Below, one piece after another: positions 8,800 to 16,400 of a stretch of DNA of 43,255 nucleotides. Source of the stretch: Candidatus Gastranaerophilales bacterium (lineage in GTDB: Bacteria > Cyanobacteriota > Vampirovibrionia > Gastranaerophilales > Gastranaerophilaceae); assembly GCA_947625345.1 (NCBI GenBank), contig CANQNX010000007.1, forward strand, positions 1 through 43,255, in the 5' to 3' direction. The notes under the pieces are model-generated. The model worked only from the letters and a program-made list of their open reading frames with translations. It was not told the origin of the DNA and ran no database searches. Numbering within the stretch: position 1 is the first letter of the stretch; each line of letters begins with the position of its first letter. The position numbers and the translations under genes are program-made.

Positions 8800-9243
8800 A
8801 TGCAAATTCAACAAATATGTAATAATTCAAATGTATCTAAATACCAAAATTTTAGAGGTTTTTGGGGAAAAACAACAAAAACAACAGATATAGACAGAGG
8901 AATGAATATTCCGAACATTAAAGAAACCTGTTACTATTTCCCTTATCCCGAAGAATCAGATTCAAAGATAAAAGAAGTTCAAAAAGAAATAAATAAAGCT
9001 TATATCGACACAAAAGACGGTATACCGAAATATGTAACAACGGAATGCAAAAGATGTTCCGCTCTTCCCTTTAGTGAAGAAAAATTTATTGAATACTGGA
9101 GTTTTAACGAAAATAACAGATTAAGCAAAAAAATTAAGAATATTCACAGAGTTGCAAAAGCATTATATGTTGATAATACATATGACAAACAACACAGCGC
9201 AATCAATCCGTTAGTAGATAAAAGAATTGAATATAATGCCTAA
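8800..9243 (+). CDS. Small protein of unknown function, no signal peptide
   Basis: 147 aa; AGAGGAAA lies just before the ATG at 8800. The protein starts MQIQQICNNSN, followed by NFRGFWGK (about 17-24), which resembles short N-terminal motifs I recall in many hypothetical proteins of gut Melainabacteria. It has four or five cysteines, including TECKRCSALPF (about 81-91), a single CxxC that could bind metal or form a disulfide. The C-terminal half is helical and basic. It stands alone between the recombinase (84-nt gap) and the convergent transporter gene, whose stop is 3 nt away. No function can be assigned. Confidence 0.75.
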   Translation: MQIQQICNNSNVSKYQNFRGFWGKTTKTTDIDRGMNIPNIKETCYYFPYPEESDSKIKEVQKEINKAYIDTKDGIPKYVTTECKRCSALPFSEEKFIEYWSFNENNRLSKKIKNIHRVAKALYVDNTYDKQHSAINPLVDKRIEYNA

Positions 9244-9246
9244 AAA

Positions 9247-10524
9247 TTAAATAAGCATTGCAGCCATACACGCAGAGATATAAGAGGTTAAAGTTCCTGC
9301 AATAAGTGCTCTAATTCCCATCCTCGCAAGATTTTTTCTCTGATTCGGAGCTATTTCTCCTATACCTGAAATTTGTATTGCAACAGATGTAAAATTAGCA
9401 AATCCTGAAAGCGCAAACGTTGCTATTATAAAACTTCTTTCCGATATTATTTCTTTTATTGAAGCTAAATCTGTAAATGCTATAGCTTCATTTAAAACAA
9501 ATTTAGTACCTAATAATGAGCCGACCGTTGTAACCTCTTTCAAAGGTATACCGATTAAAAGTGCAAATATCGAAAATATTTTACCGAATATCATTTTTAT
9601 TGATAAATGTTCAATATCCATTCCGATAAAAGATAAATTGATATGAAGTACATTGTGAGCAAACATACCAAATTTACCCAAGAAATAATCAATTAGAGCG
9701 ATTAGAGCTATTAAAGCAATAAGCATTGCTATTACATTTAAGCCGACTTTCATACCTTCAGTCGCTCCTTTGGATATAGCATCCAAAACATTTACATCAG
9801 TACGTCTTCTTCTTATTTTAAAATCTTTTTTTGTTTGAGGTTCTAATGTCTCAGGATAAATAATTTTTGAAACTACCAAAGCTCCGGGGGCAGCCATAAT
9901 ACATGCAGCAAGCATATATTGTGCGGGAATTCCAAGCCCTGCATATACAGCGATTAATCCTCCGGACAGACATGCCATACTTCCTGTCATTGAGGCTAAT
10001 ACCTCAGAACGTGTTAAATTCGGAAGATAGGGTTTTATTGTAATTTGAGCTGCCACTTGACCGACAAATGAACTTGCCACATTTGATAATGCTTCCGCTC
10101 CCGATACATCCATTAATTTATTTACTATTTTACCGAAAAATGCCACTACTCTTTGCATAATTCCGTAATAATAAAGGATATTTACCAATATCATCATAAA
10201 TATCAATGCAGGTATCAGGTTTAATGCAAACATAAAAGCTTTATCACCAAAAATTTCTTTTAAAATTTCGGGACTGTTTGATAAAGGTCCAAACACGAAA
10301 TTAGCACCTTCAGTCGCAAAATCAAGAATTTTTTCAATAAATCTGCCTATATATTCAAACATTATTTTTCCGGGCTCAAATTTTAATATAAATATAGCCA
10401 ACAAAAACTGCAAAATTAAGCCGACTATAACTGTTTTATAATTTATTGCTTTTTTATTATTTGACATAAAAAATGCAATTAACAGTATTAAAACTATTCC
10501 GATTATTCCAAATAATATATTCAT
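9247..10524 (-). CDS. Concentrative nucleoside transporter (CNT/NupC family)
   Basis: 425 aa, typical CNT length, very hydrophobic with about ten membrane segments. It imports nucleosides with H+ or Na+ in this family. Conserved landmarks are the NVASSFVGQ region (148-156), TRSEVLASMTGSMA (171-184), LNEAIAFTDL, and the C-terminal core LSGFANFTS with SGIGEIAP and ARMGIRALIAGTL. The HP1 loop that normally reads GQTE or GQSE, where Thr/Ser and Glu contact the nucleoside, here reads GQVAAQ (155-160). The Glu of the NEA motif and the Asn/Ser of NFTS are kept. Substrate range may therefore differ from classical nucleoside carriers. A promoter candidate lies at 10556-10583. It ends 3 bp from the convergent gene before it. 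Confidence 0.9.
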   Translation of the reverse strand: MNILFGIIGIVLILLIAFFMSNNKKAINYKTVIVGLILQFLLAIFILKFEPGKIMFEYIGRFIEKILDFATEGANFVFGPLSNSPEILKEIFGDKAFMFALNLIPALIFMMILVNILYYYGIMQRVVAFFGKIVNKLMDVSGAEALSNVASSFVGQVAAQITIKPYLPNLTRSEVLASMTGSMACLSGGLIAVYAGLGIPAQYMLAACIMAAPGALVVSKIIYPETLEPQTKKDFKIRRRRTDVNVLDAISKGATEGMKVGLNVIAMLIALIALIALIDYFLGKFGMFAHNVLHINLSFIGMDIEHLSIKMIFGKIFSIFALLIGIPLKEVTTVGSLLGTKFVLNEAIAFTDLASIKEIISERSFIIATFALSGFANFTSVAIQISGIGEIAPNQRKNLARMGIRALIAGTLTSYISACMAAMLI

Positions 10525-10555
10525 ATTGATAATTCCTAAACTCTACTTAATTTAT

Positions 10556-10583
10556 ACTATAACAAAAAATAATTTTGTAACAA
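10556..10583 (-). promoter_or_regulatory. Possible promoter of the CNT transporter gene
   Basis: Minus strand TTGTTA (10583 to 10578), a 16-nt spacer, then TATAGT (10561 to 10556), about 30 nt before the ATG. It is plausible but unremarkable in such A+T-rich DNA. Confidence 0.35.
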
Positions 10584-10620
10584 AGTCTAAAATAATTGTG
10601 AAAAAATAAAAACATCATTG

Positions 10621-10626
10621 TAAAAT
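10621..10626 (+). promoter_or_regulatory. -10-like TAAAAT 6 nt before hydrolase ATG (leaderless candidate)
   Basis: TTG-TAAAAT followed by 6 nt (TTATTT), then the ATG at 10633. There is no purine-rich ribosome binding site. Confidence 0.4.
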
Positions 10627-10632
10627 TTATTT

Positions 10633-11784
10633 ATGAAGAAAATTATTTTTTTATTAGCTTTATTATTATTTTTTCCTCAGATTTCTTTTTCTAATGAAAA
10701 TCCGAAGGAAATTCAATTTATATACATAAACGGTTCCAACAACAACGACAAAAAAATGAAAAAATGGTTTTTCTCAGGGGTTGAAAAACTGCATCCGTAT
10801 ATGTATGAAGCGTTTAATGAATCAGCACTTATTAAAAGCAGACTCTTGAATGAGAATAAATATAAAATTTCTCAAAGTTATGAAACATTTTTTTGGGGAG
10901 ACAGAAGCAGTGAAGAAATACAAAATTTAAATTCAGACCTGAAAATCACAAAAATGTTCAGCCCAAAAATTGCACAAACAGTAAGAACACTGCTCGCTCA
11001 TTATCTTCATGATGCAATATGGGTATCTCATTACAGAAATATGCATCCGGTAATAGACGATCTTCACAACCAAGTTATGTCCAATTATAAAAGAAATAAA
11101 GAGGTTATACTTTTCGGATACAGCGCAGGTTCTTTTATTACTTATGAATATATGTATAATAAACTTCCCGACATTAATATCTATGACTACTTCAGTAAAA
11201 CAAACATACCCGAGGATTTTAAAGAATTCATAAAAAATAATAAAAGAAACAATACTTGTATAGATGCACTCGTTGAATCAGGTTTAGCCGTCTACAGTGC
11301 GGATTTAAAACTTATTCCTAATATTAATAACGATAAATCAAAAATCGAATATATTAAAATGGATGATTATACTTGTAAATATTGTATTCCAAAGGGAGCA
11401 CTTAAAGGTATTGTTAATTTCGGAAGTCCTTTAATCCTTTTTTATTCCGATATTTCAAATCCAAAGTTCAATTTTACCTATTACAATAAGTTATTGTATA
11501 AGTATATATTAGAAAATGACATGTTTTGGATTACCGTTAATTATGCGGATGACCCCTTAGGCTATACCGTTATTGAAAACGTATCATATAAAGATTTAAA
11601 AGACAAAATAGAAATGCCTATTTCTCCAAATAATGGTTTTATATATACGAAATCAAATATAAAAAGTAAACGTACCTTTATGGGAGCTCACACTTCTTAT
11701 TGGGATACTGGCAAGAAATTTGCCAAAGCAGTAAGAAGTGCTTATGAAGACGGATATAAACTATATAACGATAATGAGCTGTAA
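10633..11784 (+). CDS. Exported serine hydrolase of alpha/beta-hydrolase type
   Basis: 383 aa. Residues 1-20 form a signal peptide (MKKIIFLLALLLFFPQISFS). The nucleophile elbow GYSAG lies at 162-166 (Ser164), preceded by a beta strand (EVILF), as in lipases and esterases. A likely acid is in YADDPLG and a likely His in GAHTSYW near the C-terminus, giving Ser-Asp-His order. An early strand FIYINGS could carry the oxyanion-hole region. The protein has three Cys (NNTC, YTCKYC) that may form a disulfide in the periplasm. The substrate is unknown; cell-envelope lipid or peptide ester is the broad guess. It is monocistronic with a probable leaderless start, and its stop directly abuts the stop of the convergent gene with no base between. 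Confidence 0.75.
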   Translation: MKKIIFLLALLLFFPQISFSNENPKEIQFIYINGSNNNDKKMKKWFFSGVEKLHPYMYEAFNESALIKSRLLNENKYKISQSYETFFWGDRSSEEIQNLNSDLKITKMFSPKIAQTVRTLLAHYLHDAIWVSHYRNMHPVIDDLHNQVMSNYKRNKEVILFGYSAGSFITYEYMYNKLPDINIYDYFSKTNIPEDFKEFIKNNKRNNTCIDALVESGLAVYSADLKLIPNINNDKSKIEYIKMDDYTCKYCIPKGALKGIVNFGSPLILFYSDISNPKFNFTYYNKLLYKYILENDMFWITVNYADDPLGYTVIENVSYKDLKDKIEMPISPNNGFIYTKSNIKSKRTFMGAHTSYWDTGKKFAKAVRSAYEDGYKLYNDNEL

Positions 11785-12525
11785 TTATTTTTGTGATGTT
11801 TCTCTTAGTTTTTTTATTTGAGAATTATATTTTTCAATTGCAGACTCACGGGCATTAATTATTTCCTGTTTTTCTTTATTTAAATTGTAAATTCTGTTTT
11901 GTCTTTGTGCTTGAGTCATATCGGTTGAAATTTCAGTTAATTTTATTTTTGCATCTATATCTTTTATTCTTGAATTATATGCAGCTTTTAACTCATTTCT
12001 CTCATTTTTAAGGGTTTTTATAGCCGACTTTTTTTCAAGCCCTTCAACAGTAACAGGCTTGTTAGGATTTATATTATCAATAAAGTCTTTTGTTTCATCT
12101 ATTGTTTTTTCTGTAAATTCTTTGGTTGATTCGGTAGCTTTTTTTGTAGCTTTTACTGTTTTATCAGTTGCTTTCTTTGTTACGTCAACGGTTTTATCGG
12201 TAAATTTCTTTGTCGATTTTACGGTTTTATCTGTGGCTTTTTTTGTTGCATTAACAGTTTTACCCGTTGCTTTTTTTGTTGCATCAACTGTTTTTTCCGT
12301 TAAATCTTTTGTTGAATCAACTGTTTTCTTTGTTGCCTTTTTTGTTGCTTTAACAAATTTTGAAGCTGCTGACTCTTCTTGTTTTTGATACTTTATATCT
12401 ATATTATTTATTTCATCGGCAGGGATTTTTATTGTTACCATTTCCTGATTATCAGCACAGGCTTTTAAATTTATAATTCCGATTAACGCAAATAATAACG
12501 ACATGATTATAACTGACTTTTTCAT
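11785..12525 (-). CDS. Exported protein with six 11-residue LEA-like repeats
   Basis: 246 aa; AGAGGAG precedes the ATG. A signal peptide occupies about 1-24 (MKKSVIIMSLLFALIGI, ending ACA). Residues 63-128 are six gapless 11-residue repeats of consensus KATxKTVxxTK, followed by a degenerate seventh. Such 11-mers (as in group 3 LEA proteins, apolipoproteins and synucleins) form amphipathic helices that lie on membranes or wrap as right-handed coils. Residues 165-246 form a separate charged coiled coil (LKNERNELKAAYNSRIKDID). It probably sits in the periplasm or outside, as a membrane-stabilising or structural element; this is inference from repeat geometry. The next two genes upstream encode other small exported charged proteins. 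Confidence 0.8.
   Translation of the reverse strand: MKKSVIIMSLLFALIGIINLKACADNQEMVTIKIPADEINNIDIKYQKQEESAASKFVKATKKATKKTVDSTKDLTEKTVDATKKATGKTVNATKKATDKTVKSTKKFTDKTVDVTKKATDKTVKATKKATESTKEFTEKTIDETKDFIDNINPNKPVTVEGLEKKSAIKTLKNERNELKAAYNSRIKDIDAKIKLTEISTDMTQAQRQNRIYNLNKEKQEIINARESAIEKYNSQIKKLRETSQK
12142..12339 (-). repeat. Six tandem 33-bp coding repeats
   Basis: Six adjoining 33-base units encode the 11-residue repeat of the exported LEA-like protein. Codon use varies between units (Ala and Thr codons differ), so the peptide is better conserved than the DNA. This points to selection on protein, not recent slippage. Confidence 0.85.
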
Positions 12526-12585
12526 AATAAACTCCTCTAATTAACATTAATTATACTTTAACCCCTATACTTAAAGCATGTCAAT

Positions 12586-12619
12586 AAAAAAAGAACCTTT
12601 TATAAAAAAGGTTCTTTTT
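12586..12619 (-). terminator. Intrinsic terminator of the 13420-12641 operon
   Basis: AAAAAGAACCTTTT pairs with AAAAGGTTCTTTTT around a short ATA-rich loop. On the minus strand the right arm comes first and the run of Ts follows. It sits 22 nt past the stop of the 12641-13081 gene. Confidence 0.75.
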
Positions 12620-12640
12620 GAATGGATAAAATTAAAAAAC

Positions 12641-13081
12641 TTATTTGAATGAATCTTTAAAATTCTTAATAGCATCTTGTCTTTGTTGTTTTTTTGCTTG
12701 ACTTTCAGCTGCTTTTTGCTGACTTTTTGCTTTATAATCCTGTTTTGTTTTTTCAATATCATTTTTTAATTTATCTTGTTGATTTTTTATATTTTGTTTA
12801 ACTTCATTTCCTTTGTTTTGTAAATCTTGTTTTGATTTTTCATAATCTTTTTTTGCCTGTTCTTTTTTTGCCTGAGATTCTTTAGCTTTTTGTTCTTGTT
12901 TTTGATTCCATTCTTTTTTAGCTTGTTCTATATCATGTTTTTGTTTATCTAAGAATGATTCACCGTTATTATTATATTTAATTGACGGTTTTGTAAAAGT
13001 TACAGTTCCTGCATTTGCAATATTTGAGGAAACAAGCATAATTGCAGTTGTAAGTGCAATTGTAAATAAAGTTTTTTTCAT
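12641..13081 (-). CDS. Small exported charged coiled-coil protein
   Basis: 146 aa; AAAGGAG lies 6-7 nt before the ATG. The signal peptide is residues 1-24 (MKKTLFTIALTTAIMLVSS, then NIANA). The mature part is almost wholly Lys, Gln, Glu, Asp and Ala (for example QKAKESQAKKEQAKK), predicted to be one long charged helix or coiled coil, ending KNFKDSFK. No cysteines and no enzymatic motif. It is the second gene of a two-gene operon with the 105-aa exported protein (21-nt gap) and ends at a terminator. By composition it resembles the exported repeat protein next door, so the three may be envelope structural proteins. The function is unknown. Confidence 0.75.
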   Translation of the reverse strand: MKKTLFTIALTTAIMLVSSNIANAGTVTFTKPSIKYNNNGESFLDKQKHDIEQAKKEWNQKQEQKAKESQAKKEQAKKDYEKSKQDLQNKGNEVKQNIKNQQDKLKNDIEKTKQDYKAKSQQKAAESQAKKQQRQDAIKNFKDSFK

Positions 13082-13102
13082 TTCTTCACTCCTTTTTGTG
13101 TA

Positions 13103-13420
13103 TTAATACCATCTGAATTTACTGGTGTCACGCCTTTTAACAGGTTTTTGTTCGGTTTTTCCATACCCGTTAAACGGTCTTACTGTAGTATCTCTTTTTG
13201 GTTGACCTTTATGAGTAGCATTGTATGTAGCATTTTCCATTGCCTGAGCAAGCGGAGACGTTTTTATCTTCAATCCCGTACTCGGTTGAAATTTATCTAT
13301 TTTAATATCCGAATCATCGGAGCTTATTTCATATGAATATGCACTGATGGCATTCATAAACAAAAGTGCTGCAGTCAATACAAATATGGAAACAAATGAA
13401 GATGGTTTTAACTTTTTCAT
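13103..13420 (-). CDS. Small exported protein of unknown function
   Basis: 105 aa; TAGGAGGAT precedes the ATG. A hydrophobic signal spans about 8-28 (FVSIFVLTAALLFMNAISA). The mature chain is short and polar, with KIDKFQPSTGLKIKTSPLAQAM in the middle and a basic Arg/Lys-rich end (KPVKRRDTSKFRWY). I do not recognise a family. It is the first gene of the operon with the 12641-13081 gene. The strong ribosome binding site and the signal sequence make it a real gene. An unusual GC-richer stretch lies upstream. Confidence 0.7.
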   Translation of the reverse strand: MKKLKPSSFVSIFVLTAALLFMNAISAYSYEISSDDSDIKIDKFQPSTGLKIKTSPLAQAMENATYNATHKGQPKRDTTVRPFNGYGKTEQKPVKRRDTSKFRWY

Positions 13421-13699
13421 TATTTATCCTCCTAAATATATGAATATAATACCATATTGTTTGTAAAAAGTAACTTAAAATTTAATATAGTGTCGCAATA
13501 TTACGTTTGCTCCTCGCAACCGTAAAGTTGCTCAGACTCCACTTCGTTATGCATACAAGCTCGCAAAGCTCATTCTTCGCTTGCTCGTTTTGTAACCTTT
13601 TCAATACGCCACTCGCAAATTTTTACTCTCACCTTCTGATTATCGTAAAAATTTACTCGGGCACTTTACATGTGTTAAAAAATAAGTATTATATAGAAT
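13421..13699. other. 279-bp gap with a GC-richer island, possible dispersed repeat
   Basis: No gene is supported. Bases about 13495-13675 are visibly richer in G and C than all surrounding intergenic DNA. They contain repeated GCTCG/CTCGC/TCGC words and the partly self-complementary core CAAGCTCGCAAAG followed by CTTCGCTTGCTCG. A 68-codon frame on the plus strand is not convincing: Leu/Ser/His-rich, no ribosome binding site, different codon use. This composition is typical of a multi-copy intergenic element or a remnant of foreign DNA. Confidence 0.4.
13687..13692 (+). promoter_or_regulatory. -10-like TATTAT 7 nt before ATG (leaderless candidate)
   Basis: TATTAT is followed by 7 nt and the ATG at 13700. 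No Shine-Dalgarno is seen. Confidence 0.3.
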
Positions 13700-14287
13700 A
13701 TGAAATTTACTAAGTTTTTTTTGATATTTGTAATTATATTATTCTCAACTGATATAACCCAAGCTCTTGATGATGAGAACGGTTGGGGTGAAAATTCATC
13801 TGTATTTAACAAAGGATTTGACAATCAAAAACCGATTACGGATAAAAAATTAAAAGATACCATAAAACAAATAAAAGAACGAAGAACTTCAAAAAAATTA
13901 AAAAAAATACAACAAGAAGTTCAGCCTTTGTCACCATCTTCAGATTTTGAGCATCTTAAAAATTTTGCGGATTCACAAAACATTGATGACCAATTAAGTC
14001 AAACCCTTACAGTTATGATTCCTGTTGAAGCGTACAGTTATGACGGCAAAAAAATTCCGCCCGGTTATTATAAATTATCATGCAAAAGGCTTGAAAAAGA
14101 CACTTATGTGCTTGAGCTTTCGCAAGGAACTCAAGTTATTCTTTCAGTTCCCGCAGAACAAACACAACAAGATTTGGAGCAAGATTCAATCGCTTTTTGT
14201 AATGCGGTTATTATTAGCGATAACAGAATAAGGCTTATGTATGGAAGTATAGATTTAAATCTTGTCGGGTACTTATATTTTAAATAA
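13700..14287 (+). CDS. Exported protein of unknown function with C-terminal beta domain
   Basis: 195 aa. The signal peptide is about 1-22 (MKFTKFFLIFVIILFSTDITQA). Residues 25-90 are polar and Lys-rich, likely disordered. Residues about 98-195 form a compact hydrophobic-patterned beta domain (LTVMIPVEAYSYDGKKIPPG, then alternating strands ending LVGYLYFK), and the PPGYYKLS and LSVPAEQT segments look well conserved. I recall this type only as hypothetical in gut Melainabacteria. The periplasm is the likely site. There is no ribosome binding site; a -10-like box lies 7 nt upstream. Its last 8 bases overlap the end of the convergent nifS. Confidence 0.75.
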   Translation: MKFTKFFLIFVIILFSTDITQALDDENGWGENSSVFNKGFDNQKPITDKKLKDTIKQIKERRTSKKLKKIQQEVQPLSPSSDFEHLKNFADSQNIDDQLSQTLTVMIPVEAYSYDGKKIPPGYYKLSCKRLEKDTYVLELSQGTQVILSVPAEQTQQDLEQDSIAFCNAVIISDNRIRLMYGSIDLNLVGYLYFK

Positions 14288-15488
14288 GACCTTTTCTTCT
14301 TTTTAATTCTTTTAATTCATTTTGAAACGGAGATATATTATTTAACTTTTCAATAATCGGAGGTATATTTTCAAGCGCATAATCTATTTCATCTTCGGTA
14401 GTATATCTGCTTAAGCTGAATCTAATACTGCCATGCAAAGCAGTAAAAGGTATACCCATTGCCTTTAAAACATGGCTCGGATCCAAGCTTCCCGAAGTGC
14501 AAGCGCTTCCGGAACTTGCGCATATACCGATATCGTTCATATTTAAAAGAATTAATTCCCCTTCAATGTACTCAAATCCGATATTTGTAGTATTGGGGAC
14601 TCTTATACTTGCACTTGAGTTTAATCTTGCATTATATATTTTTGAAAGAAGTCCTGTTTCAAGCTTATCCCTTAAATATTTAACTTTAGTATCTTCAACA
14701 TTTTGGTATTCTTGCGCGAGTAATGCTGCTTTTGCCATACCCACAATAAAAGGTACGTTTTCGGTTCCGGCTCTTCTGCCGTTTTCCTGATGTCCTCCGA
14801 TTATAAGCGGAGTTAATAATACCGATGATTTAACATAAAGTGCACCTATACCTTTCGGGGCATGAAATTTATGTCCCGATATCCCCAACATATCAATCTG
14901 TGTATCTTTTACATTAATATTTATTTTTCCTGCAGCCTGAACCGCATCAACATATACCTTTGTATTAGGGTTTATTGATTTTACTTTTTCGACTATCTTT
15001 TCTACGGGGAATATAGCACCCGTTTCATTATTTGCATACATAACAGAAACAAGAGCGGTTTTTTCGTTGACAGCATCATATATTTCTTCAACATTTAATT
15101 CCCCTGAAGAATTAACGGAAGCATAAGTCACATTATAACCTTCTTTTTCAAGCTGTTTATATACATTTAATACACATGGATGTTCCACTTTAGTTGTTAT
15201 TATATGATTTTTAGACCTATCTCCTGATAAAACACCTCTTATTGCAGTATTTGCACTTTCACTGCCTGAGGCGGTAAATAAAATTTCTTTTTGATTTTTT
15301 GCACCTATAAAATCTTTGATTATTTCCCTTGAATCTTTTATGGCATTGGCATTTTTGCCCCCAAATTCATAAATACTTGAGGGATTGCCGTAATATTGCG
15401 AAAAATACGGCATCATAACTTCTACGACTCTGTCATCTACTTTTGTCGTTGCATTATTATCCAAATATATAAGTTTTGAATTAGTCAT
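14280..15488 (-). CDS. nifS: Cysteine desulfurase, NifS/IscS type
   Basis: 402 aa, the usual length. A PLP enzyme that takes sulfur from L-cysteine for Fe-S cluster assembly. Seen: YLDNNATTKVDD at the start, SGSESANTAIRG, VEHPC (102-105), SGHKFHAPKG with PLP-binding Lys207, GRRAGTENVP, and the persulfide-forming Cys330 in SSGSACTSGSLDPSHVL. The length of this loop and SACTSG fit class I (NifS/IscS). It overlaps the end of nifU by 8 bases, so the two are translationally coupled, and NifU is the likely sulfur acceptor. No nitrogenase genes are near, so it is probably the general Fe-S assembly system. Confidence 0.95.
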   Translation of the reverse strand: MTNSKLIYLDNNATTKVDDRVVEVMMPYFSQYYGNPSSIYEFGGKNANAIKDSREIIKDFIGAKNQKEILFTASGSESANTAIRGVLSGDRSKNHIITTKVEHPCVLNVYKQLEKEGYNVTYASVNSSGELNVEEIYDAVNEKTALVSVMYANNETGAIFPVEKIVEKVKSINPNTKVYVDAVQAAGKININVKDTQIDMLGISGHKFHAPKGIGALYVKSSVLLTPLIIGGHQENGRRAGTENVPFIVGMAKAALLAQEYQNVEDTKVKYLRDKLETGLLSKIYNARLNSSASIRVPNTTNIGFEYIEGELILLNMNDIGICASSGSACTSGSLDPSHVLKAMGIPFTALHGSIRFSLSRYTTEDEIDYALENIPPIIEKLNNISPFQNELKELKRRKGLI

Positions 15489-16302
15489 TTTTCACCTGAA
15501 TAATTTCTATGTTTTCATCAATATGTTGTCTTAAAGTTGCTTCTACAAAATGGGTCAAAGTTAACTGTGAACGGTTACAGACCTGACATCTTCCCGATAA
15601 TTTTACTTTTATTTTATTTTCATCGACATCTATTAATTCAATATCACCGCCGTCTTTTCTTAACTCGGGAGATATATATTTTTCAATAATATTATTTATT
15701 TTTATAATCATTTGAGTTTTAGTTAATTTTTCAACCTTTTTAACTGCATTAACAGAGTCTAAAATTTCAGAAATTTTACCTCTGCACCTGCCGCAGCCGC
15801 CGCCGGCTTTTGTATAATTTATAACATCCTCTACGGTTTTTAAATTATTATTTTTTATTTCATTTTCAAGAAACGATTTTGAAACATCAAAGCAATAACA
15901 AACTGTTTCATCTTCTTCATGAGGTTTTATTTCCTCATGATAATAGTTAGCTATAGCTGCTTCCAAAGCTTCATGCCCCATAACCGAACAGTGCATTTTT
16001 TCAGGCGGCAACCCGCCCAATTCTTCTGCGATTTGTTTATTTGTTATTTTTCTTGCTTCATCTATATGTTTTCCTATAATCATTTCGGTTAAAATGCTTG
16101 AGCTTGCCACCGCACTTCCGCAGCCGAATGTTTGGAATTTTGCATCGGTTATTATCCCTTTATCATCCACTTTTAAATACAATTTAAGCATATCACCGCA
16201 CGATAAAGAGCCTGCTTCTCCTATAGCATCAGCATCCTCTATCGAACCTACATTTCGAGGATTTCTATAGTGTTCCATTACCTTTTCCGAATAATTCCAC
16301 AT
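15481..16302 (-). CDS. nifU: NifU, three-domain Fe-S cluster scaffold
   Basis: 273 aa with the full NifU order. The IscU-like domain (1-125) has its three cluster cysteines Cys35, Cys61 and Cys105. The central BFD-like [2Fe-2S] domain (about 133-180) has Cys135, Cys137, Cys170 and Cys173 (VCYCFD and GGGCGRC). The C-terminal Nfu domain (about 195-273) has CxxC at 239-242 (GRCQVC). It assembles clusters from NifS-delivered sulfur and passes them to target proteins. Start ATG at 16302 with AAGGA 7 nt before. It is first of the nifU-nifS operon. The intact three-domain form is typical of anaerobes that use NIF-type assembly as their only system. Confidence 0.95.
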   Translation of the reverse strand: MWNYSEKVMEHYRNPRNVGSIEDADAIGEAGSLSCGDMLKLYLKVDDKGIITDAKFQTFGCGSAVASSSILTEMIIGKHIDEARKITNKQIAEELGGLPPEKMHCSVMGHEALEAAIANYYHEEIKPHEEDETVCYCFDVSKSFLENEIKNNNLKTVEDVINYTKAGGGCGRCRGKISEILDSVNAVKKVEKLTKTQMIIKINNIIEKYISPELRKDGGDIELIDVDENKIKVKLSGRCQVCNRSQLTLTHFVEATLRQHIDENIEIIQVKND

Positions 16303-16400
16303 AATTTTTTCCTTTTTATACCTTTTTTATTATACGTCAAATAAAAAAAACGATATAAAATATTAGATTTATCCTTCTTTATAAAAGTTCCGGCTACTTT

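Noticed and set aside
12142-12339. CRISPR-like regular spacing of 33 bp
   Set aside because: The units are gapless, with no unique spacers, and they code for an 11-residue protein repeat.
12059-12388. 109-codon plus-strand frame
   Set aside because: Antisense of the 33-bp repeats; its own repeats only mirror them.
13507-13713. 68-codon plus-strand frame
   Set aside because: No start signals, composition unlike the neighbours; it lies in the GC-richer intergenic island.
14280-16302. Nitrogen fixation cluster
   Set aside because: Only nifU and nifS are present; NIF-type assembly is common for general Fe-S needs in anaerobes.
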